Origin: Shinella sp. PSBB067
GTDB lineage: Bacteria; Pseudomonadota; Alphaproteobacteria; Rhizobiales; Rhizobiaceae
Assembly (NCBI RefSeq): GCF_016839145.1
Contig: NZ_CP069303.1
Span: 2,604,001-2,668,000, forward strand
Reading direction: 5' to 3'
DNA: 64,000 nt
Positions 1 through 8,486 of the stretch are shown one piece after another. The notes under the pieces are model-generated. The model was not told the origin of the DNA. It was given only the letters and a program-made list of their open reading frames with translations, and made no database searches. The translations under genes and the position numbers were made by a program. The number at the start of each line of letters is the position of its first letter. The first letter of the stretch is position 1.

Positions 1-156
1 CCGGGCATCCGGCTTGAAACCCAGACGAACAATGTCGCCGCCTGCCGCTTCTATCTGCGCCAGGGCTTCGTGCTCGGCGGCCACGACCGGCACCTGTACG
101 AAGGGCTGTCCCCCGGCACGCGGGAAACAGCCCTGTTCTTCTACCGTTTTCTCTGA
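1..156 (+). CDS. GNAT acetyltransferase, C-terminal fragment
   Basis: Only the last 51 codons are in the window; the gene starts to the left. The visible tail reads IRLETQTNNVAACRFY and then a short strand ending ETALFFYRFL. This is the typical end of GNAT N-acetyltransferases of the streptothricin-acetyltransferase type: the acetyl-CoA-adjacent helix with N-x-x-A-x-x-F/Y, followed by the last beta strands. It would transfer an acetyl group from acetyl-CoA to an unknown amine. The stop codon lies only 4 bp from the stop of the convergent soxG, so no terminator fits between them. Family assignment is good; the substrate cannot be inferred. Confidence 0.7.
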   Translation, partial: PGIRLETQTNNVAACRFYLRQGFVLGGHDRHLYEGLSPGTRETALFFYRFL

Positions 157-160
157 GAGA

Positions 161-709
161 TCAGAGCACGGCGTCTTCCGCGCCTTCCGCGAGAATGCCG
201 AAGGCATAGGGCGCGAAAGAGCGCCAGCATTCGACGCGGTAATCCTCCTCACCCGAACGCAACAGCACGATCTCGATCTTGCCCAGCACCGTGCGCGCCG
301 CCGCGCCGACGGGGAAGACGGCATTGCCGAGATCGAGCGGGCAGGCGCTGGCAATCGCCCCGGCCGCATCCGGCCCGGAAACGAGGACCGCCGCGTTGCG
401 ATGGGAGACGTCCGTCGCCGAATGCAGCACGCCAGCGCTGACGGCAGCCGCCACCAGGTCCGCGCCGGTCTCGTCGATCAGCAGCCATTCGTCCGGGCCG
501 AGCCAGAGCGCATGGCGGCCGTTCGCCGAGGCCGAAGTCTTCGGGCGCGTCGGCAGCGTCAGGCCGAAGACCGACGAGAGCGCGCCCAGCGCATCCGCGC
601 CGGCGCGCAACGACAGGCGCGTTGCGGGAGCGGCGGGCGTGACGCGCGCGCCGGCGGAGCCGCCGTGGCTACGGCCAAGCGGCGCCTTGCGAAGAGCTTG
701 ATCAGCCAT
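161..709 (-). CDS. soxG: Sarcosine oxidase gamma subunit
   Basis: Smallest-but-one subunit (182 aa) of heterotetrameric sarcosine oxidase, which oxidatively demethylates sarcosine to glycine in the cytoplasm with tetrahydrofolate as C1 acceptor. The protein carries SoxG hallmarks: WLGPDEWLLI around the middle, then DVSHRNAAVLVSGPDA and a C-terminal YRVECWRSFAPY segment. The chosen ATG (MADQALRK) overlaps the end of soxA by 8 bp, which fits translational coupling; an ATG five codons upstream (MEDAS) is a possible alternative. It is the last gene of the soxB-soxD-soxA-soxG operon and converges on the acetyltransferase tail. Confidence 0.93.
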   Translation of the reverse strand: MADQALRKAPLGRSHGGSAGARVTPAAPATRLSLRAGADALGALSSVFGLTLPTRPKTSASANGRHALWLGPDEWLLIDETGADLVAAAVSAGVLHSATDVSHRNAAVLVSGPDAAGAIASACPLDLGNAVFPVGAAARTVLGKIEIVLLRSGEEDYRVECWRSFAPYAFGILAEGAEDAVL

Positions 710-3695
710 TGAGGCGTCCTCCATCCTTGTCGATAAACACCATGTCGCTGACCTCGACCGCGATGGTGCGGTCCGGCATCGGCACGTAGAGCGTCTGGCC
801 CATGCGGGCCTGGCCGCCGGCAACCAGCGCCATGGCGATCGACCGGCCGCAGTTTTCCGACCAGTAGGACGACGTGACATGGCCGAGCATGGTCATCGGC
901 TTCGGCTGGTTCGGATCGGCGACGATCTGCGCGCCCTCCTCCAGCACCACGTTCGGATCCTTCGTCAGGAGGCCGACAAGCTGCTTGCGGCCCTCCTTGA
1001 CGAGGTCCGGCCGCTTGAGGCCGCGGATGCCGACGAAGTCCGTCTTCTTCTTCGAGACGGCCCAGCTCAGGCTCGCATCGTGCGGCGTGACCGTGCCGTC
1101 CGTGTCCTGGCCGACGATGATGTAACCCTTCTCGGCGCGAAGGACGTGCATCGTCTCCGTACCGTAGGCGCAGGCGCCGAGCGGTTCGGCCCGCGCCCAG
1201 ATGGCTTCCCAGACGGCCTGGCCGTAATCGGCGGGGACGTTGACTTCGTAGCCCGCCTCACCCGTGAAGGACATGCGGAAGAGCCGGGTCGGCACGCCGC
1301 AGATCTTGCCCTCGCGAACGCTCATATGCGGGAACGCCTCGTTCGAGATGTCGATGCCCTCGACCAGCGGCTCGAGGATCTCGCGCGCCTTCGGGCCCTG
1401 CACCGCGATGACCGCCCACTGTTCGGTGGTCGAGGTCAGCCAGACCTTGAGATGCGGGAACTCCGTCTGGAGATAGTCCTCCATGTGGTGCATGACGCGC
1501 GGCGCACCGCCCGTCGTGGTGGTGACGTGGAAGCGATCTTCCGCCAGGCGCCCGACGACGCCGTCGTCATAGACGAAGCCGTCCTCGCGCAGCATGATGC
1601 CGTAGCGGCAGCGGCCGGGCTTCAGCGTATCCCAGGCGTTGGTGTACATGAGGTTCATGAACGCGCCCGCATCCGGGCCGACAACCTCGATCTTGCCGAG
1701 CGTCGAGGCATCGAACAGGCCGGCGACGTTACGCACCGTGCGGCACTCGCGGTTGACCGCATCGTGCATGGTCTCGCCGGAGCGCGGATAGTACCAGGCG
1801 CGCTTCCAGTTGCCGACGTCCTCGAAGACCGCGCCATGCGCCACTTCCCAGTCGTGCATCGGCGTCTTACGCGTCGGGTCGAAGAGATCGCCGCGCGAAT
1901 GGCTGATCAGCGCGCCGAAGGTGACGGGCGTGTAGGGCGCGCGGAAGGTCGTAAGGCCGATCTTCGGGATCTCGCGGTTCAAGACTTCCGAGGCGATGGC
2001 AAGGCCGTGGATGTTGGACAGCTTGCCCTGGTCCGTCGCCATGCCGTTGGTGGTGAAGCGCTTGATGTGCTCGATCGAGTGCATGCCCTCGCGCACGGCG
2101 AGGCGGATGTCCTTGGCGCAGACATCGTTCTGGAAGTCGACGAAGGCCTTGACGGTCGTGTCGACGCCGGCGCCCTCGCCGCTGCCTGCCATGCCGCCGG
2201 TCCAGTCGAAGGCGTTCTCGCCGGAAAGCTCGACCTTGCCGCCGCCCTCGTTGCCGGTGGCGCGCGCCATCAGCTCGCCCGCCGCAAGCGATTCTTCGAT
2301 CGTCGCCTGCAGGCCGTCCGTGCCGTTGCACGAGCCGACCGAAAGGCAATCCTGCGCATAGGTGCCCGGCAGGAAGCGGCCGGTGGCCGCGTCATAGGCC
2401 ACCTTGCCGCGCGACTGCGAGAAGAGGTGGACGGAAGGCGTCCAGCCGGCCGACATCAGCAGCGCATCGACCGGGATGGACCGCACCGAGCCGCCGCCGT
2501 TGCGGGCGACCGACATGGAGGAGATGCGCAGCTTGCCCTTGGTGTCGACCACCGAATGGCCTGCCAGCACCTCGATGCCGAGCCTGCGGGCTTCAGTCAG
2601 CACCGCCTCGCCGGGCTTTTCCCTGACATCGACGATGGCGGCGACGGTGACGCCGGCACGCTTCAGGTCGAAGGCGGCTTCATAGGCCGAATCGTTCGCC
2701 GTGTAGACGCCGACCTTGCGACCGACCGCGACGCCGAAATGGTTGAGATAGGTGCGCGCCGCCGAGGCGAGCATGATGCCCGGCCGGTCGTTGTTGGCGA
2801 ACACCATGTGGCGCTCGATGGAGCCGGTGGCGAGGATGACGCGCTTGGTGCGCACCTGCCACAGCCGCTCACGCGGCAGCTTCTTGTCGGGGCGGGCGAG
2901 ATGGTCCGTCACGCGCTCGACGAGGCCGACGAAATTGTGGTTGTAGTAGCCGAAGGCCGTCGTGCGGGTGAGGACGGTGACGTTCTCCATCGCCTTGAGC
3001 TTGGCGGCCGTCGCCTGCGCCCAGTCGTAGCCGTTCTGGCCGTCGATCTTCACCGACGTGTCGTAATGCAGCGCACCGCCCACTTCCGGCTGTTCGTCGA
3101 CGAGGATGACGCGTGCACCGGCCTCGGCGGCCGCAAGCGCGGCGGAAAGACCGGCCACACCGGCGCCCGCGACCAGCACGTCGCAATGGGCATAGCGGTT
3201 GGCGTAGTGGTCCGGATCCTCCTCCGTCGGCGCGACGCCAAGGCCCGCGGCTTTGCGGATGAAGGGCTCGTAGACCTTTTCCCAGGCGACCTTCGGCCAC
3301 ATGAAGGTCTTGTAGTAGAAGCCGGCCGCGAAGAAGGGCGACATCAGGTTGTTGACGCCGCCGATATCGAAGGCGAGCGACGGCCAGCGGTTCTGCGATT
3401 CCACCTTCATGCCGTCGAAGACTTCCTGCACCGGCGCGCGCACGTTCGGCTGGCGGCGCGCGGCATCGCGCGAGACGTCGACCAGCGCGTTCGGCTCTTC
3501 CGCGCCGGCGGACAGGATGCCGCGCGGGCGGTGGTACTTGAAGGAACGGCCGACGAGATGCACGCCGTTGGCGAGCAGCGCGGAGGCGACGGTATCGCCT
3601 TCCAGCGCGTCGAACGTCTTTCCGTCGAAGGTGAAACGCGCCGTTCTGGCGGGCGTCAGGCGGCCCTGGCCGGCAATGCGATTAGCACCGCTCAT
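702..3695 (-). CDS. soxA: Sarcosine oxidase alpha subunit
   Basis: Large subunit (997 aa, the usual size). An N-terminal ferredoxin-like segment (residues about 17-97) is followed by a dinucleotide fold with VAGAGVAGLSAALAAAEAG near residue 175, where NAD+ binds in this family. The C-terminal third is a GcvT/aminomethyltransferase-like folate domain with GKIEVVGPDAGAFMN and FTGEAGYEVNVP. Together with SoxB, SoxD and SoxG it converts sarcosine, oxygen and tetrahydrofolate to glycine, hydrogen peroxide and methylene-THF. Its ATG overlaps the soxD stop (ATGA), showing tight coupling. No frameshift or missing domain is apparent. Confidence 0.97.
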   Translation of the reverse strand: MSGANRIAGQGRLTPARTARFTFDGKTFDALEGDTVASALLANGVHLVGRSFKYHRPRGILSAGAEEPNALVDVSRDAARRQPNVRAPVQEVFDGMKVESQNRWPSLAFDIGGVNNLMSPFFAAGFYYKTFMWPKVAWEKVYEPFIRKAAGLGVAPTEEDPDHYANRYAHCDVLVAGAGVAGLSAALAAAEAGARVILVDEQPEVGGALHYDTSVKIDGQNGYDWAQATAAKLKAMENVTVLTRTTAFGYYNHNFVGLVERVTDHLARPDKKLPRERLWQVRTKRVILATGSIERHMVFANNDRPGIMLASAARTYLNHFGVAVGRKVGVYTANDSAYEAAFDLKRAGVTVAAIVDVREKPGEAVLTEARRLGIEVLAGHSVVDTKGKLRISSMSVARNGGGSVRSIPVDALLMSAGWTPSVHLFSQSRGKVAYDAATGRFLPGTYAQDCLSVGSCNGTDGLQATIEESLAAGELMARATGNEGGGKVELSGENAFDWTGGMAGSGEGAGVDTTVKAFVDFQNDVCAKDIRLAVREGMHSIEHIKRFTTNGMATDQGKLSNIHGLAIASEVLNREIPKIGLTTFRAPYTPVTFGALISHSRGDLFDPTRKTPMHDWEVAHGAVFEDVGNWKRAWYYPRSGETMHDAVNRECRTVRNVAGLFDASTLGKIEVVGPDAGAFMNLMYTNAWDTLKPGRCRYGIMLREDGFVYDDGVVGRLAEDRFHVTTTTGGAPRVMHHMEDYLQTEFPHLKVWLTSTTEQWAVIAVQGPKAREILEPLVEGIDISNEAFPHMSVREGKICGVPTRLFRMSFTGEAGYEVNVPADYGQAVWEAIWARAEPLGACAYGTETMHVLRAEKGYIIVGQDTDGTVTPHDASLSWAVSKKKTDFVGIRGLKRPDLVKEGRKQLVGLLTKDPNVVLEEGAQIVADPNQPKPMTMLGHVTSSYWSENCGRSIAMALVAGGQARMGQTLYVPMPDRTIAVEVSDMVFIDKDGGRLNG

Positions 3696-4036
3696 TTCGC
3701 GGTTCCTTCCGTGGCTTCATAGGTTTCGACGGTCTTTTCGGTGGCGGGCGTGACACCCGGAATATCGGGCTTCGGCTCGCCGGCCTTGTAGCTCATGTAG
3801 AACCTGTCGCTGACCGTATCGCGCGCCGCATTGAAGAAGCGGCCGCAGCCATGGATATGGCGCCAGCGCTCGAAGATCAGGCCCTTCGGGTTGTCGCGCA
3901 GGAAGAAATAATCCTCGAACGCCTCGTCGGTGATGTCGGCGATGTCGGTCGGCCGGGCGATGTGCGCATCGCCACCGTGGCGGAATTCGAGCTCCGAGCG
4001 CTCTTCCTCGCAGTAGGGGCAGTAGATCAGCAGCAT
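3692..4036 (-). CDS. soxD: Sarcosine oxidase delta subunit
   Basis: Short zinc-binding subunit (114 aa). The start MLLIYCPYCEEER contains CxxC at residues 6 and 9, and HIHGCGRFF supplies H59/C63, matching the zinc site of SoxD. The rest, NPKGLIFERWRH, is strongly conserved in the family. It bridges the alpha and beta subunits. It starts 14 bp after the stop of an unrelated small exported protein and overlaps soxA by 4 bp (ATGA). In most sox operons soxD follows soxB directly, so the gene in front of it is an insertion into the usual order. Confidence 0.95.
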   Translation of the reverse strand: MLLIYCPYCEEERSELEFRHGGDAHIARPTDIADITDEAFEDYFFLRDNPKGLIFERWRHIHGCGRFFNAARDTVSDRFYMSYKAGEPKPDIPGVTPATEKTVETYEATEGTAK

Positions 4037-4050
4037 TTTATCCTACCTGT

Positions 4051-4449
4051 TTAAAGCTCTGGTCCCGACACGAACGTGCCGGGAGCCTGGTCGCAAAGTC
4101 GCTGGCCCATGGTGACGAAGGGAGCAATCCGGTGCACGAGCTGCTCGACATTGTCGTAAGGGGCCAGAATGTCGTTCATTCCCAAATTGACGATGCTCAT
4201 CGCAAAGACGTTCATGTCGAGGTTGAAGGCACGGTTCATGTCCGTTTCATCGGGAATGAAATAGACCGCCCGATTGCCCAGCACTTTCGTGCACCCCAGC
4301 ATCCCGCCCCTGGCGACGAAGGGCCATTCCGCTTCGCCCGCCGCCCTCTGGATCTTCTGGAACCGGAAATCCCCCGCTTCGGGGATAATGTCTCCGGCGT
4401 GAACGGCGCCAGCCGTCATCAGAAGTCCAGCAAGCAGCGCGCCGTTCAT
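4051..4449 (-). CDS. Small exported protein inside the sox operon, unknown function
   Basis: Encodes 132 aa. The N-terminus MNGALLAGLLMTAGAVHAGD is a clear Sec signal peptide with a VHA-GD cleavage site, so the product is periplasmic. The mature part has two cysteines (near 53 and 119) that could form a disulfide, and the stretch EWPFVARGGMLGC resembles the W-P-x(n)-G-x-L-x-C core of DUF2511/YebY proteins; that similarity is by eye and weak. The start ATG overlaps the soxB stop by one base (TGATG) and soxD begins 14 bp later, so it is almost certainly co-transcribed and coupled with the cytoplasmic sarcosine oxidase. A role with sarcosine oxidase is not established. Confidence 0.75.
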   Translation of the reverse strand: MNGALLAGLLMTAGAVHAGDIIPEAGDFRFQKIQRAAGEAEWPFVARGGMLGCTKVLGNRAVYFIPDETDMNRAFNLDMNVFAMSIVNLGMNDILAPYDNVEQLVHRIAPFVTMGQRLCDQAPGTFVSGPEL

Positions 4450-5702
4450 CAGTGGGCGACGGCCGCCGCCGCCGCCTCGTCGATGAGGCGGCCGGTGCGG
4501 AAGCGGTCGAGCGTCAGGCCGGCCGCCAGCTTGTGCGGCTCGCCCTTCGCGATGAGATGGGCGAAGAGATGGGCCGAACCCGGCGTCGCCTTGAAGCCGC
4601 CGGTACCCCAGCCGCAATTGACGAAGAGGTTCGGAACCGGCGTCACGCCCTGGATCGCCGAGCGGTCCGGCGTGTTGTCGGTGATGCCGCCCCACTGGCG
4701 CATCATCTTGACGCGGCGGAACATCGGGAAGAGCTCGCAGATGGCATCCAGCGTATGCGTGATGATCTGGAGGCCGCCGGTCTGGGAGTAGGAATTGTAC
4801 TGGTCCGTGCCCGCGCCGATGACGAGTTCGCCCTTGTCCGACTGCGAGATATAGGCATGCACCGAATTGGACATGACAACGCAGGGGAAGATCGGCTTCA
4901 TCGGCTCGGAAACCAGCGCCTGCAGCGGCACGGAATGCAGCGGCAGCTTCACGTCGGCCATCGACAGGATGACCGAGTTGTGGCCGGAGGCCGAAACCGC
5001 GATCTTCCTGGCGCCGATGAAGCCCTTGGAGGTCTCCACGCCCGTCACCGCGCCGTCAGGCCCGCGGCGGATGCCCTTGACCTCACAGTTCTGGATGATG
5101 TGCACGCCGCGATCCGACGCCGCGCGGGCATAGCCCCAGGCGACGGCATCGTGGCGGGCCGTGCCGCCGCGGCGCTGGAGGGCCGCGCCGTTGATCGGGT
5201 AGCGGGCCGTGGCGGAGATGTCGAGGACCGGCACGAAGTCCTTCGCCTGCTGCGGCGTCAGCCATTCGTTGTCGATGCCGTAGAGACGGTTGGCGTGGAC
5301 GTGCCGCTGGAAGGACTGCTTGTCGTGCACATTGTGCGACAGCATCATGACGCCGCGCGGCGAATACATGACGTTGTAGTTGAGGTCCTGGCTGAGGCCT
5401 TCCCAGAGCTTCAGCGAGTGCTCGTAGATGTCCATGCTCTCGTCATAGAGATAGTTCGAGCGGATGATGGTCGTGTTGCGGCCGGTATTGCCGCCGCCGA
5501 GCCAGCCCTTCTCGATCACCGCCACATTGGTGATGCCGTGCTCCTTGGCGAGATAGTAGGCAGCGCCCAGGCCGTGGCCGCCGCCGCCGACGATGATCAC
5601 GTCGTATTCCTTGCGCGGCTCGGGCGAGGTCCACTGCGCCTCCCATCCCTTGTGGCCGCGCATCGCCTCGCGGGCGACGGCGAAAACCGAATATTTGCGC
5701 AT
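4449..5702 (-). CDS. soxB: Sarcosine oxidase beta subunit
   Basis: 417 aa, the normal length. The N-terminal FAD fold reads DVIIVGGGGHGLGAAYYLA at about residues 34-52, and RHDAVAWG carries His184, which corresponds to the histidine that holds FMN covalently in characterised heterotetrameric enzymes. C-terminal FVNCGWGTGGFKATPGSA is typical of the family. The start MRKYSVFAVAREAMRG matches other SoxB N-termini and follows GAGGACCTGGGTA as ribosome site; longer in-frame extensions upstream are not credible. First gene of the operon, divergent from rpsU. Confidence 0.96.
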   Translation of the reverse strand: MRKYSVFAVAREAMRGHKGWEAQWTSPEPRKEYDVIIVGGGGHGLGAAYYLAKEHGITNVAVIEKGWLGGGNTGRNTTIIRSNYLYDESMDIYEHSLKLWEGLSQDLNYNVMYSPRGVMMLSHNVHDKQSFQRHVHANRLYGIDNEWLTPQQAKDFVPVLDISATARYPINGAALQRRGGTARHDAVAWGYARAASDRGVHIIQNCEVKGIRRGPDGAVTGVETSKGFIGARKIAVSASGHNSVILSMADVKLPLHSVPLQALVSEPMKPIFPCVVMSNSVHAYISQSDKGELVIGAGTDQYNSYSQTGGLQIITHTLDAICELFPMFRRVKMMRQWGGITDNTPDRSAIQGVTPVPNLFVNCGWGTGGFKATPGSAHLFAHLIAKGEPHKLAAGLTLDRFRTGRLIDEAAAAAVAH

Positions 5703-6033
5703 TACCCAGGTCCTCGATGTCTCGCCGGCCTCGCCGGCTGTTTCCTGTTGCACTACAAAGCAAATCCTGACGCCGGACGCCGTATCCTTTGCGACGCGTT
5801 CAGGCGCACCTTGTACCACATGCGACATGCCCCGCCGGGGGCTTCGCAAAGGTTTTACCGGTCATCCCCGTAAAATCCCCGATAATCGCGGCTGGGAAGA
5901 CTGGACTTCTGCCAGGCATTCTGGTATCCGACCCCCCAATCGTCAGCCTTCCGGGCTGCGCGAACGTCACTTATTTGCCTGACGACCTCAAGGAATCGCC
6001 GGGCTTGCAACTAACCAAAGGAACGGGATTCTC
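5703..6033. other. Divergent soxB/rpsU intergenic region
   Basis: A 331-bp stretch between the divergent soxB and rpsU starts, so it must hold both promoters. Open frames here look like shadows without ribosome sites. I looked on the minus strand for a glycine riboswitch or other leader fold ahead of soxB and saw none. A short GC palindrome, GCCGGCctcGCCGGC, lies about 20-40 nt before soxB. No operator can be assigned with confidence. Confidence 0.5.
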
Positions 6034-6261
6034 GTGCAGGTACTTGTCCGCGACAACAACGTTGATCAGGCTCTCCGCGCTCTCAAGAAGAAGATGCAGC
6101 GCGAAGGTATTTTCCGTGAAATGAAGATGCGCGACTATTACGAGAAGCCGTCGCAGAAGCGTGCGCGTGAAAAGGCCGAAGCCGTTCGTCGCGTTCGCAA
6201 GCTGGCCCGCAAGCGCGCCCAGCGCGAAGGCCTCATCGGCGGCCGTCCTGGCGCCCGCTGA
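6034..6261 (+). CDS. rpsU: 30S ribosomal protein S21
   Basis: 75 aa, highly basic. [20 protein letters not shown] and the Arg/Lys-rich second helix [15 protein letters not shown] are diagnostic for bS21, a late-assembling small-subunit protein near the anti-Shine-Dalgarno end of 16S rRNA. The start is GTG at 6034, preceded by AAAGGAA at a suitable distance. The gene stands alone and is followed by a strong intrinsic terminator at 6298-6330. The extended Arg-rich C-terminus is usual in alphaproteobacteria. Confidence 0.96.
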   Translation: MQVLVRDNNVDQALRALKKKMQREGIFREMKMRDYYEKPSQKRAREKAEAVRRVRKLARKRAQREGLIGGRPGAR

Positions 6262-6297
6262 TCGGTCGTCTTTTCGACGTTTTCGGATGCAAGACCG

Positions 6298-6330
6298 GGC
6301 GGGGGCGATGAATTCGCCGCCGCCTTTTTT
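6298..6330 (+). terminator. Intrinsic terminator of rpsU
   Basis: An 11-bp GC stem (GGCGGGGGCGA pairing with TCGCCGCCGCC, one mismatch) around a 5-nt loop is followed directly by six T residues at 6325-6330. It starts 36 nt after the rpsU stop. This is the clearest single-direction rho-independent terminator in the window. Confidence 0.9.
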
Positions 6331-6485
6331 GACATGACCTGAAGAATTTCACCCTTGTGAAACGCTTCCCGTGCAATTCCGGGCGCACCCGCTACGCACC
6401 CTTTCCGGAATTGCCTTTCAAGGCCGTAGCGTATTCTTCGCGCATGATGCGCGATGAAGCCCATTTTGAGGATTCGCACTTGGAC

Positions 6486-7385
6486 ATGGCTGCAGCATCT
6501 ACCGGGTTCCCGACCGATCGTCTCTCTTCCTCGTCCGTGCGCATTCGCCGCTCCCTGTCGGCCGCCGTCGCGGCCGCCTCGCTCGCCCTCGTGCTTGCCG
6601 GCTGCCAGTCGACCGCGACATCGACGGACGTCCTGAAGGTCGAGCGCGCGCAGGGTTCGCAGGAGAACATCGCATCGCTTTCGGCGGTGATCGCCGCAAA
6701 CCCGCAGGATCCGGAAGGCTACAACGTGCGCGGTTCGGCCTATGGCCGCGCCGGCGAGTACCGCCGGGCGATGGACGACTTCAACCGCGCCATCGAGCTC
6801 AACCCGCGCTTCTACCAGGCCTACGCCAACCGCGCGCTCGTCCAGCGCAGCATGGGCCGGCAGGCGGAAGCGGCGTCCGACTACAACACCGCGCTCCAGC
6901 TCAACGCGAACTATGATGTCGCCTATATCGGCCGCGGCAATCTCTATCGCCAGGCCGGCCGTCTCGACGACGCCTTCCGCGACTTCAACCGCGCCATCCA
7001 GCTCGACACGACCGATCCGCGCGCCTATCACAACCGCGGCCTGATCTACCAGTCGCGCCGCCAGCACGACAAGGCCATCGAGGACTTCTCGAAGGCCATC
7101 TCGCTCTCACCGAACTCGGCCGAGCCCTATAACGGCCGCGGCATCTCCTACGCCGCGCTCGGCGACGACGACAACGCGTTTTCGGATTTCAACACCGCCA
7201 TCAACCTTGACGGCAAGCTGGCCGAATCCTGGGCCAACCAGGCGCTCATCTACGAGCGCCGCGGCGACATGGCCAAGGCCGCCCGCTCCTATTCGCAGGC
7301 GCTTCGTCTCGACCCGAACTACAAGCCGGCCAAGGACGGCCTCGCCCGCACCCGCGGCGCGGCCAATACCGCAAAGCCCGCCTGA
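6486..7385 (+). CDS. TPR-repeat lipoprotein
   Basis: 299 aa. The N-terminus has an n-region with several arginines, a hydrophobic stretch and the lipobox LVLAGC with Cys40 as lipidation site, so the protein is a lipoprotein. The mature part is a run of about six tetratricopeptide repeats, for example NVRGSAYGRAGEYRRAMDD and YNGRGISYAALGDDDNAF, each 34 residues. It resembles the NlpI-like TPR lipoproteins of rhizobia and probably acts as a protein-binding scaffold at the envelope. The start is uncertain: ATG 6486 is preferred, TTG 6480 and the ATG pair at 6444 are alternatives; GAGGA lies just upstream. Confidence 0.85.
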   Translation: MAAASTGFPTDRLSSSSVRIRRSLSAAVAAASLALVLAGCQSTATSTDVLKVERAQGSQENIASLSAVIAANPQDPEGYNVRGSAYGRAGEYRRAMDDFNRAIELNPRFYQAYANRALVQRSMGRQAEAASDYNTALQLNANYDVAYIGRGNLYRQAGRLDDAFRDFNRAIQLDTTDPRAYHNRGLIYQSRRQHDKAIEDFSKAISLSPNSAEPYNGRGISYAALGDDDNAFSDFNTAINLDGKLAESWANQALIYERRGDMAKAARSYSQALRLDPNYKPAKDGLARTRGAANTAKPA

Positions 7386-7413
7386 GCGTCACCCGCGTGA
7401 TCGCACGCGGGCG

Positions 7414-7731
7414 CTACTGCGCCCGCACGCCCACCTTGAAGGGCTCCGGCGTCAGGTCGGGGCAGAGCACCGACACCTTCCGCGTCTCGCCGCGCGGAAG
7501 ATGGGCGACCGTGCCGCACATCTTCACGCCGCCCTGCTCTATCCACACGTCCACGATCCCGCTGCGGCTCTCGGCCTTCAGCAGCGCATCCACACGGTAG
7601 CCGTCCACGAAGGCGGCCTCGACGACCTGCACGGCATCCGGCTCGGCCGTATAGCGCAGGACGAAGGACACGATCGGCAGGACGGCGAGGAGGAGGAGCA
7701 GAAGCTCCGCTTTCAGTTCGGCGATTTTCAT
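7414..7731 (-). CDS. Small membrane-anchored hypothetical protein
   Basis: 105 aa. One N-terminal hydrophobic segment, LLLLLLAVLPIVSFVLRY, anchors it, followed by a soluble domain of about 75 residues with two cysteines (in VKMCGTVAHL and SVLCPDLTPE). I do not recognise a family. It converges with the TPR lipoprotein 28 bp away and is divergent from the serine recombinase. A perfect 7-bp inverted repeat sits 14-40 nt before its start. The ribosome site is weak, but codon use matches its neighbours. Confidence 0.65.
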   Translation of the reverse strand: MKIAELKAELLLLLLAVLPIVSFVLRYTAEPDAVQVVEAAFVDGYRVDALLKAESRSGIVDVWIEQGGVKMCGTVAHLPRGETRKVSVLCPDLTPEPFKVGVRAQ

Positions 7732-7744
7732 TGCGGGCCACGAT

Positions 7745-7771
7745 AAGGAACGTTTTTGTTGATTGTTCCTT
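7745..7771. promoter_or_regulatory. Inverted repeat AAGGAAC-N13-GTTCCTT
   Basis: Perfect 7-bp arms separated by 13 bases lie in the 177-bp region between the divergent small membrane protein and the serine recombinase. It could be an operator or a recombinase subsite. No GC-rich stem or T-run supports a terminator. Confidence 0.45.
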
Positions 7772-7860
7772 TTCGATGGCGCAAGCTCGAATTCTACTTG
7801 TTACCCACGCAATCAGCCGTCCAATTTCGCAAATATATCCCTTCAAATATCCCCGCTCGA

Positions 7861-7872
7861 AAACGTTCGTTT
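7861..7872. promoter_or_regulatory. Palindrome AAACG-TT-CGTTT before the recombinase
   Basis: A 12-bp inverted repeat with a 2-bp centre, 36 nt upstream of the recombinase ATG. The flanking bases are AT-rich compared with the rest of the window. It could be an autoregulatory or resolution half-site; this is inference only. Confidence 0.35.
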
Positions 7873-7908
7873 ATGTTGGAAAAAGCAACATGGAACGGAA
7901 GGCAGCGC

Positions 7909-8472
7909 ATGACGAAGAAGATCGGTTATCTGCGGGTGAGCACGGTCGACCAGAATCCCGACCGGCAGATCGAAGGGCTGAGGGACCTCTGCGACGAGCT
8001 TCACGTCGAGACGCTCTCGGCGGTGAGCCGCCGCCGGCCGGTCTACGAGGCGGTCACCGCCGGCCTTCAGGCCGGCGACCTCCTCGTCATCTGGGACCTC
8101 GACCGCGCCTATCGCTCGGCGAGGGACGCGCTGGCCGAGCTGGACGCCCTCCAGCAGCGGGGCATCCACTTCCATATCGCCAAGCTCAGCATCGACACGA
8201 CGACGCCGACCGGCCGTTTCCTCTACACGGTCATGGGCGGGCTGGCGGAATTCGAGCGGCTGACCCTGTCGCAGCGCACCCGCGAGGGGCTTCTTGCCGC
8301 CCGCAAGCGCGGCTCCCGCCTCGGCCGCCCGCCCAAGCTCGACGACCGGCAGCTCCGCCTCGCCCGCGAACGACTCAGCCACGGCGAAACCATCACCGCC
8401 CTCGCCCGCACCTTCGGCGTCGCCCCCTGGACGATGACCCGGGCATTGCGGCGGGGGGAAGCCTGCCGGTGA
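7909..8472 (+). CDS. Serine recombinase, resolvase/invertase family
   Basis: 187 aa, the usual size of small serine resolvases. GYLRVSTVDQNPDRQ carries the nucleophile Ser11; DLDRAYRSARD, TPTGRFLYTVMGGLAEFER and RTREGLLAARKRG are the conserved catalytic and oligomerisation blocks. The C-terminal ITALARTFGVAPWTMTRAL is a helix-turn-helix. The ATG follows GGAAGG at good spacing; longer in-frame extensions are not supported. No transposase, integrase or cargo surrounds it, so this is a stand-alone recombinase, possibly a remnant or a site-specific invertase. It converges on pntB across a repeat-rich spacer. Confidence 0.93.
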   Translation: MTKKIGYLRVSTVDQNPDRQIEGLRDLCDELHVETLSAVSRRRPVYEAVTAGLQAGDLLVIWDLDRAYRSARDALAELDALQQRGIHFHIAKLSIDTTTPTGRFLYTVMGGLAEFERLTLSQRTREGLLAARKRGSRLGRPPKLDDRQLRLARERLSHGETITALARTFGVAPWTMTRALRRGEACR

Positions 8473-8486
8473 AGTGAAGATCCTCC

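Noticed and set aside
879..3722. A 947-codon open frame on the plus strand opposite soxA
   Set aside because: It is the mirror of a fully recognisable soxA gene in GC-rich DNA and has a charge-rich, family-less translation without a ribosome site.
5703..6033. Possible glycine riboswitch before the sox operon
   Set aside because: Glycine is the product of the pathway, but the conserved glycine-aptamer core was not visible on the minus strand.
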